This document shows, in pieces, positions 24,701 to 34,782 of a stretch of 64,000 nt of DNA. Where the stretch lies: the NCBI GenBank assembly GCA_001972305.1, contig BDDD01000027.1, positions 642,415-706,414 on the forward strand. Reading direction: 5' to 3'. The DNA comes from Cephalotus follicularis (lineage: Eukaryota > Streptophyta > Magnoliopsida > Oxalidales > Cephalotaceae). A program made the position numbers and the translations under genes. Below the pieces are notes generated by a model that was given only the letters and a program-made list of their open reading frames with translations, was not told the DNA's origin and ran no database searches. Positions within the stretch are counted from its first letter, which is position 1. Each line of letters starts with the position of its first letter.

Positions 24701-27700
24701 CATAGGACACATGCATGGGGAGCTCAAGCGTTGCAGCCATGGATGCTTGCCACCTCTACCCTAGCTACTCAGCAACATGCCACCTCGGGTGCCTTAACAA
24801 GGGGGAAGCTAGGCACCACTGCGTGTGGCATCTCGGCAACCATGGAAGCTCAATACCGTGGCTCCTCGGGCGTGGGAGCTCTGGACTTGGCACCTCGGCA
24901 TGCAGGCACCTCGGCAGGTGGTACTAGTACAACCCCCGCCAGTGTCCTCGGCAACTTGGCACCTCTGGCGTAGGCGACGCCATTGCAGAGGAGAGCTTGA
25001 CTCCTCTGCCATGGACGCACATCAGAGGTGCTCAGTGCTATTGCTCCTCGGCAAAGAACAGGGGAGAGCCAGGCTTGGCAAGGGCTCCTCAGCACAATGG
25101 CTCCATGGTACACTGACGCGATAGCACCTCTGCATCGTGGTGCAATGGCGCCTCAGGCATTGCATGCTCCTCGGTACGATACACGTGCAGTGGCAGTAGA
25201 AAGCCCAGCACCATTTCCGTGGGAAGCACTGCACCTCGGGCGTATAGTAGAGGAGGGCCATAGTTGGCGCACCTCGGACACCTAGCCGAGGAGAGCTTGG
25301 TGCATGCATGGCGGAGGACGTCATGCGCTTGGCAGAGGACGAAGCATGCCTGGGATGCATGTAGGCTCATGACGCAAGCTCGGCGGCGTGTCCTCTGTCG
25401 CACACCATTGGTTTGGTAGAGTAGCGCTCTGTGCCAGTGCATTCTTGGGGGTATGTGAGCAGAGGAGAGCTTCTACGCCTAAATCGGAATGCTCTGCACA
25501 ATACAATCTCAGACGCATGTCCTCGGCACAGGGAGAGTAGGATGCATGCAACGGATGCTCGGCTCGCAATATTGCAAGCTTGAGATGCCTGCAAGGAAGC
25601 CTTAGCCACATGGCTCACTGGACGTGAGCAGAGCAACATTCTGCGCTGTGCACATGTCTTTACGCGGTGCTCACATGCTCAGGCGCTATAATTATATATA
25701 TATATATACATGTATCCATGACACGCAAGGGGTGTTGGGCAACACCATCTCAGTATAATAATAGCATAATATTCACTAAATCTGTTGCAGAGGACCCTTA
25801 AATATACTTCTCTCTCTAACTCACCATTAACTAGTCAGAACATTCATCATTAACATAATATTTAATATGTAGTGAGAAAGAAAGCACTGAGTAGGAGTAG
25901 ATCCTACCTGGAATTGGAGAGCTCTTTCCTTCACTGCTTCCTCCTCCTTTGCTCCTTGCCATTGCTTCTTCTTCCTAGATACTTCACTTCACCATGGCAT
26001 CTCTTTATCTTTTTCATTTCACAAAAGCTCAGCAGCCCTCTCCCTCTTTTCACCTTCCTTTTATAGACACAATCGAACACTCTAGAATTCTCTCCATATT
26101 TCTACAATTTCTTTTCCTGAATTGAGCTAGTGGACTTGCTAGTCGGCCCACTCTTCCTTCAATCCAATATGGCCCAAGTCTCATTTGCTTCCATTTATAA
26201 TAACATAGCCCACTAATAACATGTTTTAGGCCCAAATTCCCTCATTATCCTTTTACCAATCGGTCCAAGACCATAGAATATTTCAAGCCCAATTCTTTAT
26301 TAACTTAATTTATATTTCAATACATTTTGGGCCCAATTTTTCTCCTTTAATTATTAAAAAAAAATTCCGGGTATTACAATCCTCCCCCCTTAGAAGAATC
26401 TCGTCCCGAGATTCTAGGGTAAAACAGGTGAGGACACATCACTGTTACATCATTTCCACGCTTCCACTGCGCTTTCATTTTCACGACATTACCGTAACAC
26501 TTAACAATATACTTTCATGTTATTTCAATTCATTCCTCTGAAAATCGTCTAGAGGCTAACTAATACGTATACTGTAACGAACCAGCATATTTAGGTAGTT
26601 AGCTACACACACCACCCAGACATACGATTCACAACAACTCTGTCACTTTCCATTACCATTTTATCAATACAATACATTAATTCCATTTATTTATTTATTT
26701 TTAGGAGACGTAGGTTCGTTACCGCCTCATTCCCAAAAATTTCTTCAATTTCGCCCGTTGTTTCCATTATCACGCCTCTGTTTCACACTCCGTTATCACA
26801 TCAGAGGCCAACAGGGAATTTCTCGGCCTTCCTGGTCTCCCAAAGTACTTTCCAGTTTCCTCATGCGGCAGTCCGCATAACTTTTATGCTCTGTTTCGCA
26901 TCGGTAACAGCCTTTTTGGTGCCAACTTTGGTCCCAAAAGACCCCGTTCACCCACTTGAACTTATTAAAATGAAAAACAGTGTTGGAATCCCTGTCGAGT
27001 ACTGAGAATTACTTGTAATTTTCTCAGAATCGGGACATAAAAATGAGGGTCCCTGTCAGACGCCGCGTGTATCGACAATTCGTGAAGCCTTACATTCTCT
27101 TCAATGTGTAAGGCTGCTATCCCTTCAAGAGGGCAGATCGTTCTGATCACAAGGAGAAGAGCACTTTTAGAGGAGCGATCAGTAATTATTCATGTAACGT
27201 TCAGGTTAATCGTTGTCCTTGGTAAACCAAGACGCTTCCTATTGTACTGCTCTGATTCACTGTATACACTTTGCCTCCCAGGGTAAGCATCGATCCCGTA
27301 AGTTGAGGGGCAAGGCAAGCCCGTGGTAACGGTGCTTGCTGTTTATTTATATCATTATGAGTTTCAGATCCCAGTACACCTTGCGAATCGCCGGATGCAC
27401 CGAAAGCATGGAGGGTGAGAGTATGACAACAACTCATCCCTCAATTCTTTTAAGAATACGAATTCTACCTCGGAATCTCATCAATTCGTCACCAGGAATC
27501 CAGAAATACTTTTCCATTCACCTTGATCATTCATTGTAGCCTTAAGCAGCAATTCACCCGTACATTGAGTTTTCCAATAATATTGGCGTTCTTGTATACG
27601 CGAAGTCGTTAAGCAGGCTAACTAGTGACTTAGTACGTCCGCCACATTATTACCTTTGCCTGGATGGTACTAGGTCATAATTATAGTTATTAAGTAACTT

Positions 27701-29509
27701 CGTGAAGCGTATATGGTCTCCATTTCCTTCTGCATCGAGACACATCCTAGGCCCCTGCCTGATGCATCGCTGTGCACTACAAACCTTTACTGCCATCCGG
27801 CAAAGCCAAGATAAGCGAAGAAGTCAAACGATGGTTGAGCTCCTAGAAGCCCCATTCACATTGTTCATTCCATTCAAAAGCTACATCCTTCTGCATCAAT
27901 CAAGTCAGAGGAGTAGCTGTACGCGAGATTCCTCCAACAAAACGTCAGTAGCATCCTGCCACGCCTAGGAAGCTTCCTCATATTATTGGGGCAAGGGTCA
28001 GGATTACATCATGCACATAAGGGGGAGCTCGTAGTTGCCAGGGGAAATCTCGGTGCTGCACGCTCACAATGTGAAGCGCTCGGCAGGCCTAGCAGAGCTC
28101 AGGACAGTACTCGGTGCTATGCTATGCTTAGGATACTAGATGTCCATCCTCAGAGCTATACGCTGTATAAGCACTCAGCAACTTGTCTAGAGAATTCTCA
28201 CCTAATTCTCACACCATGTGTTTTCCTCTCATCATGATACTTAGACAAGTCTACTTACTCGCCTATTTATAGTGCAGCCATGCACTTTAGCAGTTAACAC
28301 CCCTAACTGCTAGGGGCACTTGGCATTCATGCCTTAAAATTGATACTCACCAATTGCTAAATATACAGATGGCTCATAACAGGCCTTACAACACACCAGA
28401 TAATGCCTCAAGTGGCCAACAAGCTCAACCTAAAATGTAGGAACCACTATCTCAACCTGCCCCCACGTTCTGGCCTTTATGCATCATGACCCCAAGTCCT
28501 GCGCGCCATGCACGCATGTTGCGGGCGCCTGCCGGGCGATGCGCGCACGCTGTGCCTTTGTTGCGCGCTGTGGGCGCATGTCGCATGTTGCGCGCACACG
28601 CCCGCCTGTTGCGCCCACAAGTCCTGTTGTTGCGCGCGCACATGCCCTGCATGTTGCCTGCTGCGTCCCGCACCTGCCGCGCAATGCTCCTCGCATGTTG
28701 CATGCCATGCCTGCCTGATGCACGCACACTCTGCCTGATGTGCGCCCATGCCTACCTGATGTGCGCGCACTCTGCCTGATGTGCGCCCATGCCTGCCTGA
28801 TGTGCGCGCGCGCTATGCCTGTCTGATGCTCACATATGCTGCCCGCCATATCTGAGTAAGCCATCCGATATGAAAATGCCCCACATGTGCCTGTTTCCTC
28901 GTAGCGTGCCTTCCTCATGCTACTGCCGCTAGGCCCGCATAAGTGCAGGTCTCCGAACCAACGCCAGCTGTGATGCGCGCAGATGCCTGCACGCATATCT
29001 GCCTCATGCGTACCTTGTCTAGTTGCCATGTGCGTGCTCTCCCGGACACCAGTGCCAACCAGCGGCATCCTATCGTGCCAACATAGCCAAAGCCATGCCA
29101 TCTGATATTCCATCGTCCCAACATGGCCTGCTTCCTCCATAGCATGCCTCCCCCATGCCATGATCCGGGCCAGCATAGGTGCAGGTCAAGAAACCTACGC
29201 CAGCCATCCATGCCCCAAGCCTAAGGGGCTAACAGTAGATTTATACTGTAATGGTGTCAATCATTTTCCTATATATAAGGTTTATACTATAATGGTGTCA
29301 ATTAGTTTCCTATATATCTTTTCTAAGTTGAAGTTTGTTTTCCACTTGTACATTTTTTTGAAATTCTTATATATGATGATCGATTAAGTATTCTCTTGTT
29401 TTATTTGCGTTAGGAACATGTACCTGAGTACGATGAATACGTGACCAAGTTGGTGTGGGAGGAAGTTGACAGACTAAATTATGTGCCAGAATCAAAGGTT
29501 GCCACATGA
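18715..29509 (+). CDS. LOG: LOG family cytokinin riboside 5'-monophosphate phosphoribohydrolase
   Basis: Seven exons give 215 codons plus stop: 18715-18822, 19763-19860, 20698-20728, 21339-21438, 21600-21670, 22482-22625 and 29414-29509. All junctions are GT-AG and in phase. Motifs: [12 protein letters not shown] at the N-terminus, [33 protein letters not shown] (catalytic PGGxGTxxE signature) and [18 protein letters not shown]. Length is normal for the family. LOG enzymes release active cytokinin bases from nucleotide precursors in one step, in cytosol and nucleus; they act in meristem maintenance. The gene looks intact. The last intron (22626-29413, 6788 bp) holds a minus-strand retroelement; other introns are up to about 1 kb. 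Splicing across it may be inefficient, and a product without exon 7 would lack the last 32 residues. Confidence 0.95.
22715..22775. repeat. About 40-bp intron repeat, left of insertion
   Basis: One full unit starting GGTTTATACTGTAATGGTGT plus the first 20 bases of a second (ending ACTATAATGGTGT). The same repeat resumes at 29239 after the inserted DNA. Confidence 0.8.
22776..22986. other. Unassigned inserted sequence left of the LTR
   Basis: Begins directly where the intron repeat breaks off and runs to the LTR. It ends TGCCTGTTTGGTAATGC, a word seen at many plant hAT-type termini, so it may be part of another small element. No ORF. Confidence 0.35.
22987..26378 (-). repeat. 3' LTR (3.4 kb) of the LOG-intron retroelement
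   Basis: TG...CA bounded, unusually long. 23570-23820 holds a degenerate array of (T/A)CACC(T/A)GC...GGTTCACC words. 24240-25600 is a GC-rich stretch dominated by CCTCGGCAC and AGAGGA words with many overlapping meaningless ORFs. The outer part has several GGGCCCA words. It resembles the LTRs at 43431-46648 and 60549-62368. Confidence 0.72.
28480..29220. repeat. GC-rich degenerate tandem repeats
   Basis: From about 28710 to 28840 a unit of CCTGCCTGATGTGCGCGC type recurs at roughly 20- and 40-bp spacing. 28850-29000 and 29070-29215 are diverged copies of a roughly 150-bp block (both with AGTGCAGGTC or AGGTGCAGGTC followed by a CGCCAGC word). All six frames are nearly open because of composition. 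Confidence 0.65.
29239..29317. repeat. About 40-bp intron repeat, right of insertion
   Basis: Two units beginning TTTATACT(G/A)TAATGGTGTCAAT. The array matches 22715-22775 and ends about 100 bp before LOG exon 7. Confidence 0.8.
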
Positions 29510-29754
29510 TATGTTGCAAAGAGTGACATCTTTTCTCTTTTGTGGTTTTTGAGTACTCTATATATACGGTCTTATAACACCGTACAATTTGAGCACGGGA
29601 ACTTTTTGGTCATTTGCAACCGTAAGCGAGAACAACGTTTTAAAGTCCCATAATTATGTCTGGTAAAGAAAGAGCCTCTCTGTGAAATTGTAAAAAATCA
29701 ATGCATCCGTTCTCGTGTTTTGTTAATGCTTGTTCGGATTTTTAGATTAATTAA
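29510..29754 (+). other. LOG 3' flank / 3'UTR
   Basis: AT-rich DNA after the LOG stop codon. No polyadenylation signal could be assigned with confidence. It ends where similarity to 54571 begins. Confidence 0.45.
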
Positions 29755-30860
29755 AGTCAAGCAACATGAATTATGTTCCTCTAATGAAAGTCAGATATTG
29801 TAGGTATGTTTAATATTCGAAGGTGAACATTCATGAACCAAAATTTCACTTAAGAGATTTATTTATTTATTTATCTAATTATTGAGGATTTAAAACCTCT
29901 ATAACATATGAGTTACATTCACCCCAGTTTTTTTTTCCCCAAACCTGTTAAGATTCAATTGATTGTTGGTTCAATTACTACTGGAGTTCTATAATTTCAT
30001 GATTGTTGAGTTACATGTATTATATAAAATTTGAAAACTCTCGCTTAGTGTCGATGCTAAGAACACATGCATCTTCCTTAAAACAAAAAGAAAAGAGATA
30101 AAATAATTAGAAAGTTATTTATCAATTAATGAAATTCTACATTAACACGATATTATGGGTCAAAATGAGTAACTAGGATCTTATATTAATGTTATAATTT
30201 AGATTAAAGCTTGACTTGGTTTGACACTAATTTGTTATAAAAAAGTGAGTAACTAGGATCTTACATTGATGCTATTGTTTAGATTAAAGTTTGACTTGGA
30301 TTGATAATGATGCGTGATAAAAAAGTGGTATACTTTTCGTTGTTACATTGTTCAATATAATAGAGTGCTATAAATATTAAAAGTATAGTTATTAAAATAA
30401 CATTCAATATTACTAATTCTATTAAATCATACAATAATTATTGATGTCGATATATTAATTTTATTTAAAGTTGAAGTCTCACCCATAAAGCATGTTGCCG
30501 CGAAAATTTGGAGACTTTTAACAAAAGTTGATTTGAGAAACATGCGACAAATAAGAGAGATCGAAAGGGTGACCGGAGTGGACTTCGATGAACTCTAATG
30601 CTTAAGTCAAACGACGTAAATCGAAAGTAGAGAAAGGCAATGAGAGTTCGATACTAATTTGTTATAGTGTTTCATTATGTTTTAACTTGTGAAATCCTAA
30701 TGAGATTCGTAAGTCTAAATCCTAGGAGGATCGTGTGTCTTATAGAATCCTGCCACAGTATTTGAAATGGTTTAATCGGGTTAGGACTCCAATCGTAATT
30801 TGATATGGATCCTCTCAGCAGTGGACTGACCCCTTAGTGGGTGCAAAGTGTCATCATCTT
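29755..30860. repeat. 1.1-kb direct repeat, left copy
   Basis: Matches 54571-55640 in the same orientation with gaps. Shared blocks include TCCTCTAATG(A/G)AAGTCAGATA near 29780, GACAAATAAGAGAGAT near 30547 and GGTTTAATCGGGTT near 30767. A sub-repeat (GAGTAACTAGGATCTTA) occurs twice in this copy. Possibly an LTR pair of an old Ty3 element (see 53670-54560). Confidence 0.7.
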
Positions 30861-31400
30861 ACATAATGAATATTTTAAACATTATCATAATGCACTACTA
30901 AAAAATAGGGCAACGGCGAGGGGAAGATACCCTCGTCGAATACCTCCTCGCCATGGCCCATGGCGAGGGTCTGGCGAGGGCATGGCGAGAGTGACCTCCC
31001 CTCGCAGTATAATGCCCTCGCCATGTCCGAGGGTGTGGCGAGGGTACTTGCCCCTCACCGTCATCTACTCGGTAAGCGCTGCTACCCTCGCCAACCCTCT
31101 GCAACCCTCGCGGCGAGGTCAATAACCATCGCCATGCCCTCGCTAGTCTGCATATTTTGTTGATGGATTTATCAGTAGAATCCATTCCTTATATCCAAGC
31201 AAAACTTGCAATTCATTCAGCAACAGTCACAATAACAGTTTATATTTCAATTGTCCGTCCAATGGACTTCATCCATAAATACTCAATAAAACATTTCATT
31301 CACATTAAAATAACAAAACAATGTAAATGAATTTTATAGCATGTTTATAAAAAATGTAATAAGTTTACAAATAGTCTTAAATTGTGTCAAAATCAACGAA

Positions 31401-31820
31401 TTACGACTCGTCATTGCTATAGTCCAAGTCAAGAGATGGCTGAAAGGGGGGGTGCCGAGTTTGCGGCAAACTTTGATCAGATGGTGTGTGTCTAGACTGA
31501 GACCCCATCATCTGAGTCATTTGAGCCATAAAACTCTCCAACGTCGTCTGCACCAGGTTTACCTGCTGTCGAAGCTCTAAGACCTCCTCGCGAACACCTC
31601 CGTCCGTCCCTGGGCTAGCCTCTGATGGCTGTGAAGTGAATGGGCGACTCTGACTTCCCATTCCCGACTGAGCAAAGCGAAGTGCTTGTGGTAGCATCTT
31701 CGTGGAAGTCATGTAGTTCCCAAATCCACGGATCTTGCCCTTCCGCGGACCTCCTGTCGCCTTTGTCCATGCCACGACGTTGAAGGGAGCCGACCTACTA
31801 ATACTGTTGGGCCCCTCCAC
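31401..31820 (-). pseudogene. CACTA transposase-like protein, C-terminal fragment
   Basis: 139 codons open on the minus strand. The segment FNVVAWTKATGGPRKGKIRGF is followed by a region with heptad-like spacing (VLELRQQVNLVQTTLESFMAQM) typical of the end of plant En/Spm TNPA/Transposase_24-like proteins. It is split from its N-terminal part (33885-34169) by introns and the solo LTR. Confidence 0.7.
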
Positions 31821-31977
31821 AGTATCTGCCCCGCTAGCAGCCTTGTACTTCTCCTATAAAAAATACAAGATTAATCATTTCAGTAATTGACATATATATA
31901 AAAGGTAATTGACATATTCATTACAGTTTGTGACTCACCAGCCTCTCCACTACAATAGGAGGTGGAAGAGTATCCTC

Positions 31978-32110
31978 TGTTGGAATCTTATGGCGATTTA
32001 AACAATAAAAATATCTAGATGCATAAAACCCTAAATATATATTGTGTTATCATCTCATGATTATCAAGCCATGTGATTCGATTCCAGGACCTTTTGAGCA
32101 TACATATACA

Positions 32111-32147
<37 letters not shown>

Positions 32148-33759
32148 AGGAGCAGGAGGAATTACTCACATTAATGGAGCGGCTCATTCCTTATTCCTTT
32201 GAATCTTCTTGCTTCCAAAAGCACATGTTCTTGTTGTTTGTATAGAACGGTTCTAGCCTCCAAGTGTAGAAGGCCTCCAAGGTATCCACACCAAGCTTCA
32301 ATTTCCAACACCCGGTTTCTCAAACCTTCAATTCTTGATTGTGTTCTTGAGAGAGAAAAGAGAGAAGACTCCAAAAGAACACAAAAACATGTACATTATA
32401 AGAGGGGGGTGTGCTCTATATATAGTTGTTACTAGACAATCATATTAGAACACAAACTCTTTTACTTCTAAGAGAAGTCTCATATTCCTTCTAGGAGAAG
32501 TCTCATATTCCTTCTAGGAGAAGTGCTCTTTTCCTTCTAGAATTCTAATTTACCTTAATCTCATTAAGGATAATTAATCTCATTAATTATAATTAGAAAA
32601 TTATTATCCTAATTTTTCTCTCATAACCGTATTGGAAATATCAGCCCGTATTGTGTGCGACCCTGTCGGTTCACTATTACGCTGACCATAGAATTAAATT
32701 GTGACACTCACAATTATCCAATAAAATATTTATTATCACATAAAAAATATTCTCTTGAACATTTTGAATTAAAACTCTTTTAATTATTTTCTTCCAAAAT
32801 TAATTTATCAATTTAATCTCGGGCATCCCACTAGTCGACATCGACATCTAGAAAATGCATAACGACCCTCGGGTAATATGAAAAAACTGTGAACCACTAT
32901 TTACAGGTACATGCACGTATAATCCCTCCATTGACAATGCTCTGATTAAATCTAGGGTACGAATTATGTCAGACTCCAATAATTTAATCTTTAGCCTCGT
33001 GACTATCTTTCATTAGTATAAATAATATTAGAGGTGCCCCTCTAATATTCAACCAATTATATCACACTCTTGATATCGTGGCTAGCCTGGCCAGACACTT
33101 AATCGCTAACGAAAATCATCCTGAGCATAATCTTCTTTTACTAGAAGCAATGGATTCATTGTTGCCAGTTCACATGCCTCCATACATAAGCGTACTATGT
33201 CCAACTAATGCTTGTATACACTTCATAGAATATGTATTTAAGCATCATCAAAACACAGCACCCTATGCACAAGACATCCAGTGACGGCTCATGTCCAAGG
33301 ACCACATGCACTGCTATAAAACTAGAATTCTGTCTGACATGTAAGTAAAACTCCATACAAATATTCTATCAACAGTCACCCTCAGTGAACTCGGGAAACG
33401 AGCACCCACGTAGTTGTCATAGCATCATCCATGCGAGTGAGTGTGAAATCAGTCACCCTCTACTTACCGATCCGACAGTACGTGCTGGATTATTCGGATT
33501 GATCATGCCCTATGTGTCAATCCTATGACCAGGAAGATTCGAATTAAATTATACCGAGATTTCAATTCTCACATCACGATCTTATCATGAACTTGGTTCT
33601 CTAAGTTTATTCCAGGACATTCATCATTAATCATATGTTAAAGAAATGAACTCATGGCCATTGATAAAACATAAACATCTTTATTGAATTTATAAATCGT
33701 TTATACAAGATATAGTAAATACAAGCTCAACACTGGCTTATAGGACTTTATCTCTAACA
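31978..33759 (-). mobile_element. Solo LTR of a Ty1/copia family, in CACTA element
   Basis: 1782 bp running TGTTGGAATC...TCTCTAACA, flanked by TCCTC on both sides (31973-31977 and 33760-33764). It is a diverged reverse-complement relative of 40685-42431. No internal coding sequence. Solo LTRs arise by recombination between the two LTRs of a full element. A TA microsatellite lies at about 32115-32144. Confidence 0.85.
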
Positions 33760-33884
33760 TCCTCTCCCACCCTCATATGGGTATCATAAAATACATCCTT
33801 AAAATTTTTCCCTTTCGCCTCCTGCAAGTCAAATGCTATTTTGAATAAGTTTGAAAGACAAATTAAGTTTATTAATCACCATAA

Positions 33885-34169
33885 TTACAAGTGAAGTTTA
33901 TTTCTTACCCCAATCGTAAGCTGTCTTTCCATCGTGTGACTACCGCCAGTGTAGGTGGTTTGTGTTTCGTTTTCCCTATTGGCGGCATTTGTTCTTGCCC
34001 GCTTCTGAAAATCCTCGGACATACACATGTTCACCATTTCATCCCACACTGGCTGTGGTATCTCTACAGGGCCATGCTGACTGCACTCAGGGCTCATCTG
34101 ACGCAAACCAGCGCCTGTCATTGCCTTCTTCCTATAGTTATGCATCCACTTTGGGTAATTCTCTTGCAC
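33885..34169 (-). pseudogene. CACTA transposase-like protein, N-terminal fragment
   Basis: 94 open codons on the minus strand, with the family words PKWMHNYRKK, CSQHGPVEIPQPVWDEM and SEDFQKRARTNAANRENETQ. Belongs to the same gene as 31401-31820. The flanking sequence up to about 34640 carries short continuing pieces. Confidence 0.72.
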
Positions 34170-34782
34170 GTAACTATGGAATGCAGACCTGTTGTGTGCA
34201 TTAGATGGCAGAAAGTGGAAGTAGTCCTACAAAACATCAATGTCAAATAAAGAAAATATAAATATCCTGAATAATATTAATTGTTAACTGCAGCAGTTTT
34301 ACTCATCAGTAGCTTCTCCCACAGTAGTTCATTCTCTGAATCGGGCCACTGGCTCCACGTGGTCCATGGTTGCAGTATTCTGCACTTGATGATGGACGCT
34401 ATGGTGTTCTTCACGTTCATCTCCTCAAAACACTTATAATTAAACAAATATTAGCACCAACATCATAGGTTAGTTTTTAAAAAAATTCACTTAAATTACT
34501 AGTTACTTACCCATCAGTACTGATATGCCGAACAGGCCTAGAATAATCCACCCCATGCGGGGGCATGTCCGCCCTCCTACTAGATCCCCTCATACGTCAC
34601 TGATGGGAACCTGATTCAAAAAAATAGTTACGTTTGACTGTAAACACGTATAACAAAAAAGCTTTGACAATACGAAAAACAGTGTAAGGTCAAATATCGT
34701 GACATAAGAAATTTCCTTACTAGCGCTGGAAACATCGGTATCCTTTTCCCGTGTGTCTAACTCCATGGAGTCCGACTAGGGA

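Larger units (their letters stand above)
22987..29238 (-). mobile_element. Truncated Ty3/gypsy (Tekay/Del-like) retroelement inside LOG intron 6
   Basis: On the minus strand, a polypurine tract (AAGGGGGGAGGAT, 26379-26391) precedes an LTR that starts TGTAATACCCGG and ends GGGGCGTTACA (22987). Internal sequence carries minus-strand pol remnants: integrase-like [16 protein letters not shown] near 26965-27150, and RNase H-like [18 protein letters not shown] and [12 protein letters not shown] at 27601-27780. Most of gag and pol and the 5' LTR are missing, so only the 3' half survives. The right end, where intron repeat sequence resumes, is at about 29235. Confidence 0.75.
30893..34782 (-). mobile_element. 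CACTA (En/Spm) transposon remnant
   Basis: The left end CACTACTAAAAAATAGGG is a typical CACTA terminal inverted repeat. It is followed by a subterminal array of (G)GGCGAGGG / CCCTCGCC words in both orientations (30909-31140). Minus-strand coding remnants of a plant Transposase_24-like (Ptta/En/Spm) protein lie at 31401-31820 (FNVVAWTKATGGPRKGKIRG, and a Gln-rich coiled coil) and 33885-34169 (QENYPKWMHNYRKK, PQPVWDEMVNMCMSEDFQKR), with further fragments to about 34640. A solo LTR (31978-33759) interrupts it. The opposite terminus was not found; an LTR abuts it at 34783. Confidence 0.82.

Noticed and set aside
24238-25639. Cluster of overlapping 60-140-codon ORFs on both strands
   Set aside because: They lie inside a GC-rich LTR and overlap each other in several frames; none shows a domain or splice structure.
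28484-29176. 230-codon minus-strand ORF with Ala/Arg/His/Met-rich protein
   Set aside because: All frames are open in this GC-rich tandem repeat; the protein is low complexity with no domain.
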